From Marispirochaeta sp964554875 (GTDB lineage: Bacteria > Spirochaetota > Spirochaetia > JC444 > Marispirochaetaceae): 64,000 bases of DNA. Of this stretch, positions 23,749 through 33,300 are shown one piece after another. Position 1 is the first letter of the stretch. Each line of letters begins with the position of its first letter. Location: positions 1-64,000 of the forward strand of contig CAZKQJ010000004.1 in NCBI GenBank assembly GCA_964554875.1. Direction: 5' to 3'. A model generated the notes under the pieces. The model ran no database searches, was not told the DNA's origin, and saw only the letters and a list, made by a program, of their open reading frames with translations. The position numbers and the translations under genes were made by a program.

Positions 23749-24450
23749 ATGACAGAGCTGGTTTTTCCTTTTCAGAACGAAGCCCTGTGGGTGGTGTTTC
23801 TGTTTATAAATTTTTTTACAATTATCGCATTATATCGCATAATGGGAAAAACCGGACTCTTTGTCTGGATTCCGATTTCTGTAATTATTGCAAACATACA
23901 GGTTCTCAAAACCGTGCAGATTTTTGGCCTTGCGGCGACCCTGGGCAATATTGTTTATGCCACATCCTTTCTGGTTACGGATATTCTCTCTGAGAATCAT
24001 GGAAAAGACGAGGCCAAAAAGGCTGTGTGGGTAGGGTTTTTTGCGGTTCTTGTGATGACCTTGTTCATGAATATAGCTCTCTGGTTCGTTCCGGCACCCT
24101 CAGACTTTGCCCAGGGGGCGCTGTCGACAATATTTCTCGTTATGCCCAGAATCGCGGGAGCGAGTCTCGTGGCATATATTCTATCTCAGCGCCACGATGT
24201 ATGGGCTTACAGTTTCTGGCGAAGCCGCTTTCCCGAAGACAGACAGATATGGATCCGGAACAATCTGAGTACCATGGTCAGCCAGCTTATCGATTCCATC
24301 ATTTTTGTCCTGATTGCTTTCTGGGGTATCTACGAGATAGGTGTTCTCATAGATATTCTTATTACTACGTATCTTTTCAAGTGGCTGGTAGCGATAGCAG
24401 ATACCCCCTTTATTTACTGGGCAAAGCGGATTAGGGAGAAGTATCTCTAG
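23749..24450 (+). CDS. Queuosine precursor transporter (YhhQ family)
   Basis: This 233-residue inner-membrane protein is predicted to import a queuosine precursor (preQ0/preQ1) for tRNA modification. It has about six hydrophobic segments and the family segment NIVYATSFLVTDILSENHG with charged residues inside the membrane region, as well as the conserved QLIDSIIFVLIAFWG near the C-terminus. The start has a strong GGAGGG. No queuosine biosynthesis gene is next to it. Confidence 0.85.
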   Translation: MTELVFPFQNEALWVVFLFINFFTIIALYRIMGKTGLFVWIPISVIIANIQVLKTVQIFGLAATLGNIVYATSFLVTDILSENHGKDEAKKAVWVGFFAVLVMTLFMNIALWFVPAPSDFAQGALSTIFLVMPRIAGASLVAYILSQRHDVWAYSFWRSRFPEDRQIWIRNNLSTMVSQLIDSIIFVLIAFWGIYEIGVLIDILITTYLFKWLVAIADTPFIYWAKRIREKYL

Positions 24451-24461
24451 GGCACGTCCAT

Positions 24462-24488
24462 AAAAAAAAGCCCGGCATTAAACCGGGC
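24462..24488 (-). terminator. Terminator of the fab operon
   Basis: On the minus strand GCCCGG, a 7-base loop and CCGGGC are followed by eight T residues. It lies 20 bases after the fabV stop, and could also stop convergent transcription. Confidence 0.8.
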
Positions 24489-24507
24489 CCGGGGATAAAA
24501 AGAACGA

Positions 24508-25677
24508 TTAAAAATCGTTTACTTCGGCATCATAGTCGACACCGGGTACACTGAAACCGTTCAGTCTCAGAAAGTCTTCCCGGTAACCGTCCATATCTCC
24601 GATCTCCTCGATATTGCCGGAATCGACCTGCTTCCAGAGTTTTGTTATCTCCTCCTGCACATCCGGGCGCATCTCCCAATCGTCCACCCGGATGCGGCCC
24701 TCATCATCCACGGGCACCTGCCCGCCGGTATAGAGCCGTTCCGTAAAGAGGCGGTACATCTGTTCAATGCAGCCCTCGTGGATTCCCTTGTTCTTCATGA
24801 CCTTGTAAAGAATGGACATGTAGAGGGGCACCACAGGAATGACAGCGCTGGCTCGAGTAACCAGGGCCTTATTCACTGAAACGTAGGCTTTCCCCTCGAG
24901 CGGAGCAAGGAGTTCATTGATTTCAGAAGCGCTCTTCTCAAGGTGCTCCTTGGCCTTGCCGATCGTTCCCTCCCGGTACACAGCATAGGTAACCTCAGGA
25001 CCGATATAGGAGTAGGCTACACTCAAGGCGCCTTCCGAGAGGACTCCCGCATCCTTGAGGGACCTGATCCAGAGTTTCCAGTCTTCCCCGCCCATTACCT
25101 TTACGGTAGCCTCAAGTTCCTCCTGCTTGGCGGGCTCGATGGACGCCTCGCTTACCTCTCCGGTCATGGCATTGACGGATTTGGCGGTATAGGTACCCTT
25201 AAGAGGTTTGAGTACGGAGCGGTACATCTCTCCAGTATCGGGATCGACCCGTACAGGAGAAGCGAGACTGTATACTACCAGATCGATGCTGCCGTATTTT
25301 TCCTTTACAAGATCAATTACCTGCTTTTTAACCTCGTGGGAAAAAGCATCGCCGTTGATGCTGTCCGCCTTGAGTCCCGCCTCCCGGGCGGCCTTCTCAA
25401 AGGAACGGTTGTTGTAGTACCCGGGGGTTCCGGGCCGTTTATCGCTGCTCTCCTTTTCAAAGAAGACGCCGATGGTATCGGCTCCGGCTCCGAAGGCCAG
25501 GGAAATTCTGGAAGCCAGACCGTAACCGGTTGACGACCCTATAACCAGGGCGGTTTTGGGTCCGGAGAATTTCCCCTTTCCCTTAACGTACTCTATCTGG
25601 TTCAGGATCTCCCGTTCGCAGCCCACAGGATGGGCGTTCATGCAGATATTGTTACGAATTTTGGGGGTAATTATCAT
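24508..25677 (-). CDS. fabV: Trans-2-enoyl-ACP/CoA reductase FabV
   Basis: This 389-residue NADH-dependent reductase carries out the last step of each elongation cycle. The N-terminus IITPKIRNNICMNAHPVGC is typical of FabV/TER, followed by the cofactor loop LVIGSSTGYGLASR and the catalytic Tyr-x8-Lys in YAVYREGTIGKAK. Length fits the family (about 400), much longer than FabI. Position at the end of the fab operon argues for a role in fatty acid synthesis rather than only in crotonyl-CoA reduction, as known for Treponema TER. It overlaps fabZ by four bases. Confidence 0.95.
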   Translation of the reverse strand: MIITPKIRNNICMNAHPVGCEREILNQIEYVKGKGKFSGPKTALVIGSSTGYGLASRISLAFGAGADTIGVFFEKESSDKRPGTPGYYNNRSFEKAAREAGLKADSINGDAFSHEVKKQVIDLVKEKYGSIDLVVYSLASPVRVDPDTGEMYRSVLKPLKGTYTAKSVNAMTGEVSEASIEPAKQEELEATVKVMGGEDWKLWIRSLKDAGVLSEGALSVAYSYIGPEVTYAVYREGTIGKAKEHLEKSASEINELLAPLEGKAYVSVNKALVTRASAVIPVVPLYMSILYKVMKNKGIHEGCIEQMYRLFTERLYTGGQVPVDDEGRIRVDDWEMRPDVQEEITKLWKQVDSGNIEEIGDMDGYREDFLRLNGFSVPGVDYDAEVNDF

Positions 25678-26096
25678 GCCTTATCCCCTACGAGACAGAG
25701 CCACGACGCTTCACAGGCAAGCTCGTCTCCTACATAGCACTTGCCGCTCTGTTTAATCATTCTCGCGGAGATCCGGTCGTTGCTGATTTCCATCCTGACG
25801 GTCTCATTCGGCCGGACCTGCCGGCGAAACTTGGCCTTCTCGATGGCGGCAAGAAAAAAGAGCGCATCATCTCCAAGACTGCCGAGCTGTCGAACTCCCG
25901 CACCGCCGCACTGGGCCATGGTCTCCACCAGGATGACCCCGGGGACAACCGGATACTCGGGAAAATGACCGGGAAAAAAGAACTCCTCCGGCGTATAGCA
26001 ACGCGTTCCGATTATCTTCTCCTCCGATACCTCCAGAAGTTCATCCACGAACAGGAAAGGTTTCCTGTGGGGCAGCAGTTCCTTTATATCTTTCAT
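25674..26096 (-). CDS. fabZ: 3-hydroxyacyl-ACP dehydratase
   Basis: This 140-residue hot-dog-fold enzyme dehydrates 3-hydroxyacyl-ACP. The sequence LLPHRKPFLFVDELLEV and the catalytic FFPGHFPEYPVVPGV segment with its histidine are diagnostic; the catalytic acidic residue is in VILVETMAQCGG. It starts three bases after the fabF stop. Confidence 0.95.
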   Translation of the reverse strand: MKDIKELLPHRKPFLFVDELLEVSEEKIIGTRCYTPEEFFFPGHFPEYPVVPGVILVETMAQCGGAGVRQLGSLGDDALFFLAAIEKAKFRRQVRPNETVRMEISNDRISARMIKQSGKCYVGDELACEASWLCLVGDKA

Positions 26097-26099
26097 TGT

Positions 26100-27347
26100 T
26101 TACTCCTCGTATTTTCTAAAAATTACTGTTCCGTTGTGTCCTCCGAAACCGAGATTGTCGGACATGACGGCTTTCAGCTCGGCGCTGCGTCCTGTGTTGG
26201 GAACATAGTCCAGATCGCAGGCTTCATCGGGATTCTCAAGATTAATGGTGGGGGGAATAAAACTGTCTTTCATGGCGAGAATACTCAGGATGGCCTCCAT
26301 GCCTCCGGCACCACCGATCATGTGGGCGGTCATGGACTTGGTAGAGGAGATCGGAAGCTTATACGCATGGTCCCCGAAGGCCTTCTTGATCGCCATGGTT
26401 TCCAGGGGATCATTGGTGGGGGTGGATGTACCATGGGCATTCAGGTAGTCAATCTGATGAGCCTCCATTTCGGCGTCCTGCAGGGCCAGTCTCATGGAAC
26501 GGGCGGGGCCTTCTCCTGTTGCATCCGGACTGGTCAGGTGGTAGGCGTCACAGCTGATACCATAACCGGCCACCTCCGCATATATGGGAGCACCCCGACT
26601 GAGAGCATGTTCGAGCTCTTCCAGCACAAGAATCCCCGCGCCTTCTCCCATGACAAAACCGTCCCGATCCCTGTCGAAAGGCCGGCTGGATGCAGCGGGT
26701 CTGTCATTGTACTTGGTGGAAAGAGCAGTCAGACGCAGAAATCCTGCAATCCCGAAGGGTGTTATGGCAGCTTCCATGCCGCCGGTAAGCACCACATCGC
26801 TCTGACCTATCCTGATGGAGTTCAACGCAGCGCCTATGGCGTCTGTTCCGGAAGCACAGGCGGTTACTACACAGTAGCAGGGCCCGTAGAGACCGTATTT
26901 TATTGCCACATTTGCCGGTCCCTCGTTGCTGATCAACTTGGGTATGGTCATGGGGGCGACCCCTTTCGGGCCTCTTTCCGCGAGGTTCCGCACGCCCTCC
27001 TCGGTTACCTCGTAACCTCCGATTCCGTTCCCCAGAATAACGCCGACCCGTTCCGGATCGTTGCAGCCTGTATCCAGTCCCGAATCTTCCATGGCCTGAG
27101 CAGCTGCGGCCATGGCGAACTGGCTGAAACGGGCCAGTTTACGGGCCTCCTTCTTGTCCATCCAGCGCCCGGGATCAAAGTCTTTGACTTCACCGGCTAC
27201 GGTACATGCAAAATCGGTCGTGTCAAACAATGTTATCGGAGCAATACCGCTTTTCCCGGCTTTAACAGCCTGCCAGGTATTTTCTATATCATGGGCCAGG
27301 GCATTTACCGTTCCCATGCCGGTCACAACGACTCGTCGGCGTTCCAT
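26100..27347 (-). CDS. fabF: 3-oxoacyl-ACP synthase II
   Basis: This 415-residue condensing enzyme elongates acyl-ACP with malonyl-ACP. It has the N-terminal RRVVVTGMGTVNALAHD, the nucleophile Cys in VTACASGTDAIGAA, and the two catalytic His segments NAHGTSTPTNDP and NLGFGGHNG. The length is normal. It is 32 bases downstream of fabG; no acyl carrier protein gene lies between them as it does in many bacteria. Confidence 0.96.
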   Translation of the reverse strand: MERRRVVVTGMGTVNALAHDIENTWQAVKAGKSGIAPITLFDTTDFACTVAGEVKDFDPGRWMDKKEARKLARFSQFAMAAAAQAMEDSGLDTGCNDPERVGVILGNGIGGYEVTEEGVRNLAERGPKGVAPMTIPKLISNEGPANVAIKYGLYGPCYCVVTACASGTDAIGAALNSIRIGQSDVVLTGGMEAAITPFGIAGFLRLTALSTKYNDRPAASSRPFDRDRDGFVMGEGAGILVLEELEHALSRGAPIYAEVAGYGISCDAYHLTSPDATGEGPARSMRLALQDAEMEAHQIDYLNAHGTSTPTNDPLETMAIKKAFGDHAYKLPISSTKSMTAHMIGGAGGMEAILSILAMKDSFIPPTINLENPDEACDLDYVPNTGRSAELKAVMSDNLGFGGHNGTVIFRKYEE

Positions 27348-27379
27348 ACGTATCTCCCTTTGTCCTATTCTGTACAGCT

Positions 27380-28120
27380 CTACATTACCAGGCCGCCGTC
27401 AACCCTTATAACCTGGCCGGTTATGTAGGATGACAGGTCGCTGGCCAGATAGAGTACGGTATTGGCAATGTCCTCGGGACTCCCCATTCTTCCCAGGGGA
27501 ATAGCCCGAGCGTAATCTGACTTCACATCATCGGTCAGCTTGTCGGTCATGGCAGTTTCAATAAAACCCGGGGCAACCGCGTTTACCCGGACATTCCGTT
27601 TTGCCGTCTCTTTTGCCAGGCTCTTGGTAAAACCGATCAGACCTGCCTTGGAGGCGGAGTAGTTGGTCTGGCCTGCATTGCCCATCTGCCCGACGACCGA
27701 TGCCATATTAATAATGCTTCCTGATTTCTGCTTCATGGCCATAAACGCAGATACTTCCCGTGCCACCAGAAAGGCCCCGGTAAGGTTTACCTTCAATACC
27801 GACTCCCACTGGTCCAGGGACATGCGGAACACCATTCCGTCCCGGGTAATCCCTGCGTTGTTTACAAGAATATCAAGCTTGCCGTCGCCGGTAATTTCCT
27901 TTATAAGGGCTTTTACCTCGTTTTCGTCTGTAATATTTGCCTTGTGAAAGGTAACCCTTGCATCACCCCTGGCAGCGGCATCCATTTCCGCCTTGAAGGG
28001 TCCTTCCGCGAGGTCGCAGTAGTGCACCGAGGCGCCTTCTGCCAGAAACTTCATGACAATCTCTTTTCCGATTCCCTGGGCACCGCCGGTGACCAGGGCT
28101 TTTTTTCCTTCCAATAGCAT
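27380..28120 (-). CDS. fabG: 3-oxoacyl-ACP reductase
   Basis: This 246-residue short-chain dehydrogenase reduces 3-oxoacyl-ACP with NADPH. It shows the cofactor loop TGGAQGIG, the NNAG motif, and the catalytic Ser, Tyr and Lys (IINMASVVGQ, YSASKAGL). The C-terminal ITGQVIRVDGGLVM is typical. Context in the fab operon supports FabG over other SDR functions. Confidence 0.94.
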   Translation of the reverse strand: MLLEGKKALVTGGAQGIGKEIVMKFLAEGASVHYCDLAEGPFKAEMDAAARGDARVTFHKANITDENEVKALIKEITGDGKLDILVNNAGITRDGMVFRMSLDQWESVLKVNLTGAFLVAREVSAFMAMKQKSGSIINMASVVGQMGNAGQTNYSASKAGLIGFTKSLAKETAKRNVRVNAVAPGFIETAMTDKLTDDVKSDYARAIPLGRMGSPEDIANTVLYLASDLSSYITGQVIRVDGGLVM

Positions 28121-28129
28121 TTTGTCCTC

Positions 28130-29086
28130 CTATGAACTGTAACTCTTTCTGATGTTTTCAATCTCTTCAAGGGTTCCCGCAGTAAGGCACGGGACTTCAC
28201 TTCCTGTCTTTTTCCAGAGCCCGGACAGCACCTTTCCGGGGCCCGCTTCGATACAGATATCAGTTTTCAGCGCGAGGATTGTCTCCTCTTCGCTTGTCCA
28301 GCGTACCGGAGAGGTAACCTGGGCGATACACAATTCCTGCGCTTCCGCCCCGCTGACAACAACTTTGCCCGATACATTTGAGATCAGGGTGATTTCCGGA
28401 TCCCTGAACCCGAGGGCCTGTACCGTTACGGCAAATTCCCGACGGGCACTCTCCATCAGGGGGGTATGAAAAGGGGCGGATACCTTCAAGGGTATCCAGC
28501 GCTTGGCGCCCTTAGCGGTAAAGTACTCCTTTCCCCTCGACAGCGCCTCGCATGTTCCGCCGACAACCGTCTGATCCGGACTGTTGAAGTTGGCCGCATA
28601 GATATCGAGGCCCGAGGTTTCGCAGAGTTCCTGCACCGCATCCGGCGCGAGTCCCATAACGGCTGCCATACCCGGCCCCCTTTCTCCGGCGGAAAGCTTT
28701 TCTGCAGCGGCGGCCATTATCTCGCCCCGTTTTTTTACCAGGGGAAATACCTCCTCAAAGCTCAGAACCCCCGCAGCAGCCAAAGCGGAGAACTCTCCGA
28801 GACTGAATCCGGCAACTGCTGAAGGAGCTATGCCGGCTTCCTTCAGCATCAGCAGGGACGCCAGATTAACAGCAGTTATGGCAATCTGGGTATTTTCCGT
28901 CTTTTTAAGCTCATCCTCAGCGGATTCAAAGAGCAGTTTCGGAATGTCCGTTTCCGTCCACTCCGAAGCATCGTCGAAGAGCTTTTTTACACGGGAAGAA
29001 GCTTCCCATAAATCTTTACCCATACCCGGGAATTGAGCACCCTGGCCGGGAAACAAAAAACAGTTCCTCATTATATCCGATTTCAT
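28130..29086 (-). CDS. fabD: Malonyl-CoA:ACP transacylase
   Basis: This roughly 318-residue enzyme moves malonyl groups from CoA to ACP. It has FLFPGQGAQFPGMG at the N-terminus, the nucleophile Ser in GFSLGEFSALAAAG and the His of the SAPFHTPLM segment. Three in-frame ATGs exist (29104, 29086, 29071); 29086 is chosen because AAGG precedes it at good spacing. Its substrate would be made by the giant carboxylase encoded on the other side of fabH. Confidence 0.94.
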   Translation of the reverse strand: MKSDIMRNCFLFPGQGAQFPGMGKDLWEASSRVKKLFDDASEWTETDIPKLLFESAEDELKKTENTQIAITAVNLASLLMLKEAGIAPSAVAGFSLGEFSALAAAGVLSFEEVFPLVKKRGEIMAAAAEKLSAGERGPGMAAVMGLAPDAVQELCETSGLDIYAANFNSPDQTVVGGTCEALSRGKEYFTAKGAKRWIPLKVSAPFHTPLMESARREFAVTVQALGFRDPEITLISNVSGKVVVSGAEAQELCIAQVTSPVRWTSEEETILALKTDICIEAGPGKVLSGLWKKTGSEVPCLTAGTLEEIENIRKSYSS

Positions 29087-29151
29087 TGTGTGAGACCTTA
29101 CCATGCCCTGTTTTTGTCGGTCAAGAACCGACAGAAGTGCTGCGTCAACGT

Positions 29152-30132
29152 TTACAGCCGAATAAGCTGTCCGCCGTAGGTAAGACCGGAGCCGAAGCCC
29201 AGGGTGAGAATAACATCTCCGGGATTCAGTTCACCCTTCGTCCACAAATCGTTGAGGGCTATCGGAATGGAGGCCGCGGAGGTGTTTGCGTATTCCTCGA
29301 TGTTCAGATAGAACTTTTCCATGGGGATTCCGGCGCGCTTCGCCGCAGCCTTGATGATTCTGACATTTGCCTGGTGGGGAACGATGTATTTTATCTCGTC
29401 TATGGATATTCCCGCCTCCGCAGGCAGGGCTTCAAAGAGCTCGGTATTGACCTGCACGGCAAAGTTGTAAACACTGCGTCCGTCCATGGCTATATAGAGA
29501 TCCTCCTCAGGGACGGTCTGTCCACGCAGGGGATTCCTGATGCCTCCGGCCCTCACAATGAGAGCTTCTGCTCCGCTTCCATCGGAACGCAGCCTGGAGG
29601 CGAGAAAACCTCTGTCGTCGTCACAGGAGCCCAGCAGTACCGCTCCCGCTCCGTCACCGAAGAGGACGCAGGTGGAACGGTCCTTCCAGTTGACCAGGGT
29701 GGAGAGTTTTTCAGCGCCGATTACAAGAACATTCCGTGCCACACCGGATGAGATAAGTCCCCGGCCGCACTCCATGGCGTAAACAAAGCCGGTGCATGCT
29801 GCGGCCAGGTCAAAGGCTCCGCTTCTGACGGCTCCGATAGTATGCTGGACTATACTGGCGGTGGCAGGGAAGCCTATATAATCCGGGGTGCTGGTGGCCA
29901 CGATTACCATGTCAAGATCCTCGGGGGAAATATCGCTCTTTGCAAGGGCGTCTCTGGCTGCCGCTGTCGCCATTTCCGAGGTCGTTTCGTTCTCTGCAAG
30001 GTGACGGGAGCCTATGCCCGTGTGACTGCGGATCCATTCATCGGAGGTATCAATCTTCTGTACAAGATCCTCGTTGCTTACTCGCTTAGGCGGCAGGTAG
30101 GCTCCTACCGACCGAATGGTGGCGTTCATCAA
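29152..30132 (-). CDS. fabH: 3-oxoacyl-ACP synthase III
   Basis: This 326-residue enzyme starts fatty acid synthesis by condensing acetyl-CoA with malonyl-ACP. The nucleophile Cys is in DLAAACTGFVYAME, and catalytic His and Asn occur in VPHQANVRI and NTSAASIPIAL. It is the first gene of the fab operon, with a clear CAGGAGG before the ATG and a small hairpin directly before that site. Confidence 0.96.
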   Translation of the reverse strand: MMNATIRSVGAYLPPKRVSNEDLVQKIDTSDEWIRSHTGIGSRHLAENETTSEMATAAARDALAKSDISPEDLDMVIVATSTPDYIGFPATASIVQHTIGAVRSGAFDLAAACTGFVYAMECGRGLISSGVARNVLVIGAEKLSTLVNWKDRSTCVLFGDGAGAVLLGSCDDDRGFLASRLRSDGSGAEALIVRAGGIRNPLRGQTVPEEDLYIAMDGRSVYNFAVQVNTELFEALPAEAGISIDEIKYIVPHQANVRIIKAAAKRAGIPMEKFYLNIEEYANTSAASIPIALNDLWTKGELNPGDVILTLGFGSGLTYGGQLIRL

Positions 30133-30141
30133 TCCTCCTGG

Positions 30142-30160
30142 AGTCGGTCCTTAGCCGACT
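30142..30160 (-). promoter_or_regulatory. Leader hairpin before fabH
   Basis: AGTCGG (30142-30147) and CCGACT (30155-30160) form a six-base-pair stem with a seven-base loop, placed just before the fabH Shine-Dalgarno in the 5' leader. It lacks a T tract on the minus strand and so is not a terminator; an effect on mRNA stability or translation is possible but unproven. Confidence 0.35.
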
Positions 30161-30198
30161 GAATACAGTGTTTACTCAGTATCCCGTATTTAAGTCAA
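30158..30198 (-). promoter_or_regulatory. fabH promoter with candidate operator dyad
   Basis: On the minus strand TTGACT (30193-30198) and TAAACA (30169-30174) are 18 bases apart. A dyad with arms ACTGAATA (30158-30165) and TACTCAGT (30173-30180), one mismatch, covers the -10 region. It does not match FapR, FabT or FabR sites as I know them. The rest of the 244-base fabH/carboxylase intergenic DNA holds only the opposite promoter. Confidence 0.4.
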
Positions 30199-30282
30199 GG
30201 TGTACGAATGACTTCCGGGTCCTTTATGTCCAATATGTCCACAGAATATCGGCTGTCGGCAGAAAAAGACCCTGGAACAGTG

Positions 30283-30312
30283 TTGCCGGGCCTCGACGCA
30301 CAGGTGTAGAAT
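30283..30312 (+). promoter_or_regulatory. Candidate promoter of the giant carboxylase gene
   Basis: TTGCCG (30283-30288) and TAGAAT (30307-30312) are 18 bases apart, about 65 bases before the start codon. The match is moderate. Confidence 0.35.
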
Positions 30313-30376
30313 GAGTATACTCCCTTGACTTTAAGGCGGCCACCGGCCGACAAAAACTGCATGAGGAGGCGACCCT

Positions 30377-33300
30377 TTGGCACCCCAAACTGCAATCCCA
30401 GTATTACACAAACATTCACGGATTGGAATTGTAAACCGCGGCGAAGCCGCATTGCGCTTCATACGGGGAGTTAGCGAATATAACTCCCGTTTTGCAACGG
30501 AACTTACGACAGTGGCAATTTATACGGCACGGGAGGAACAGGCCCCCTTTGTCAAGAATGCCGATTACCGGGTCTGCTTCGAAGATCTCTCTGGTTATCC
30601 CGGAACCGCAAGTTCCCCCTATCTTGACCACACCCTTATTCTTGAGGCTCTGAAGCAGGGCGGCTGTGACGCCTTGTGGGTTGGCTGGGGCTTTGTTTCA
30701 GAGGACTCTGTTTTCGCTGAGGCGGTTGAAAAGGAAGGTTTAACCTTTTTAGGCCCCGGCAGCAGGGCAATGGCGCTTTTGGGAGATAAAATCGCAGCAA
30801 AGGATCTGGCGGAAAAGGCGGATGTTCCCATTCTTCCCTGGAGCCGCGGTCCTGTTGCAAACATTGACGAGGCCCGCGGGATATCGGAAAAAATCGGCTA
30901 CCCCGTTATAGTCAAAGCATCCAACGCCGGAGGCGGCCGGGGTATACGCTTCGTTCTCAGCCCCGGAGAGCTGGAAGCCCAGTATAACTCCGCGGTTGAT
31001 GAGACCCTGAGGGTTACAGGAACCCGGACCGTATTTATCGAGCACCTTGTAAGGCACGGCCGGCACCTGGAGGTCCAGGTACTGGCGGATCGGCATGGTA
31101 CGGTTAATACCTTCGGCGTCCGGGACTGTTCGCTGCAGCGCCGGAACCAGAAGATAATAGAAGAGACCCCGCCTGCAGGTTTGCCGTTACAGACGATTGA
31201 AGAGATGGAAGCCTCGGCGGCACGGCTCATACAGGCTGCAGCCTACGAAGGCGCAGGAACCGTTGAATACCTCTACGATCTGGATTCCGACCGTTTTTAT
31301 TTTATGGAGGTCAATACCCGGCTCCAGGTAGAACATCCCATTACCGAGGAGCTCTACGGTATCGACCTTGTTACCGGACAGATCGAGGTGGCTTTCGGAA
31401 GAAAGGTAGACCTGACTGCTGCAGCACCCCGGGGGCATGTAATGGAAGCCCGGCTCAACGCAGAAGATCCCGGAAGGGATTTTTCTCCCGCTCCGGGAAG
31501 GGTTGATCTGTTCAGACCTCCCGCGGGACCCGGTATCCGGGTCGATTCGGGGATCGAGAGCGGTGCGGAGATTCCATCGGAGTTCGATTCCATGGTCGCC
31601 AAGATCATTGCCCGGGGCAGGGACCGCGATGAAGCCGCATCCCGACTTAAAAGGGCCCTTGATGAGTGTGCAATCCGCATAGAGAACGGAACTACCAACC
31701 GGGCTTTCCTGCGACAGCTGCTTGATCAGCCCGAGGTCGCCGCAGGAGGTGTTTCAACTGCGTATGTGGGAGAACTCCTGAAAAAGGGAATTCGCCGAGC
31801 TTCGGACGAAAGTTTCCGGGCTGCACTCATTACCGGGGCCATTACCATTGCCATGCAGCGGACCGGCGAGGAGCAGGTCAACTTTCTGAACGACCTTGCC
31901 AGTCTTGGAAAACCCAGAGTTCTTCCCAGAGCAGAGGGGCAGGAAGTCATTCTTTCCGTTGACGGGGCCGTATACCAGGTACAGGTATTTCATGTAGGCG
32001 GAGAAGGTTACCACGTTATTGTCGATGATACCTTCATAATCTGCAGGTACCGCAGCACAGACCATGAAGGCGTTCTTGAATTCAAGGATATGCGTTATCG
32101 TTTTATCCTTGTACCCAGGGGAGATTCCCTTCAATGCGAAATAAACGGGACCCCCTTTCTCCTCGAACAGGAATCCCGGGGCTTTGTTAAATCACCCTCT
32201 CCCGCCATTGTGCTTTCCGTACCGGTCAAAGCAGGAGATGAGGTCAAAAAGGGCAGTATCCTTATGGTTCTTGAAGCCATGAAGATGGAGATGCTCATTG
32301 AAGCGCCGGCGGACGCTCAGGTTGCCGAAATACTCGCGAACCCCGGAACACAGGTTGCCGCCGGACAGTCCCTGATCCGCCTGGAAGAGGGAGGAGACAG
32401 CTCTGATCAGGAAAAACCGGTGGCTGTTAAAATAGAATTCCCAAAAACCGATCCCTCCCAGGAGGAGCGCTGGCAACGTATTGTCAACGAGGTCCAGGCA
32501 GTTTTCCTCGGATTTGACACAGGAGAAGACTCCTCCGAACTTGCCGCCAGACTCTCAGCTTTTATTGTCCGGAACCCTGATCATGTCGAAGTCTTTGCCA
32601 AGCTTGTACTGCGCAGCATGGAGGAGTTCTGCGCACTGGAAATCCTCTTTTCCAACCGGACAATAGAGGATGAAAGCGGAAGCAGACCCCATACCTATAC
32701 TGAACTCCTGACCCACTACGCCCTGCGCAGGAGGGATCGTGAAAAAGGGCTTCCTGAAGTCTTTATCCAGTCCATCGACCGGGCCCTGGCGGCATATCGC
32801 GAGGCGGGAGTCAGCGATGAAATCGACAGACTTCTGTACAATTTATATCGTTCCCATGCAGCTTCCGCTTTGAAAGCCCAGATCCTGCGGGATTTCCTGC
32901 AGCTCCTGGAAAAGCATTCAGGGGCTGAACTGCTTAAGGAGGATTTTCCGCTTCTTGTAAACGAAATTGTCCGCTTGAGTAATCTGGGATATCCGAAACT
33001 GGCGGATGCCGCTCTGCATGCCCGGTATATATTGATCGACCAGCAGCAGCTTCAGCAGCAGAGAAGCAGACAACGCAGGTTTGTCGAGTCCCTGGTGGCA
33101 GAAAGCTGCAGCGACGATTCACGCAGTTTCGATGAGTGTACTCGGTCCTTTCTGGACCTCCCGCCTTCAGCCATGACGGACCTGATGCGGGTCATAAAAT
33201 CTACCCGCAGGGGGAACGCCGGGCTTCTCTCGGAACTGGCAATCCGCTATTTTAACCGGGACAGGAAGATCCTCTCCCTGAAGACATTTTCGAATGAGAA

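Noticed and set aside
27348..27379. A missed acpP gene in the fab operon
   Set aside because: The fabG-fabF gap is only 32 bases and no DSL phosphopantetheine motif occurs in any frame of the cluster's gaps.
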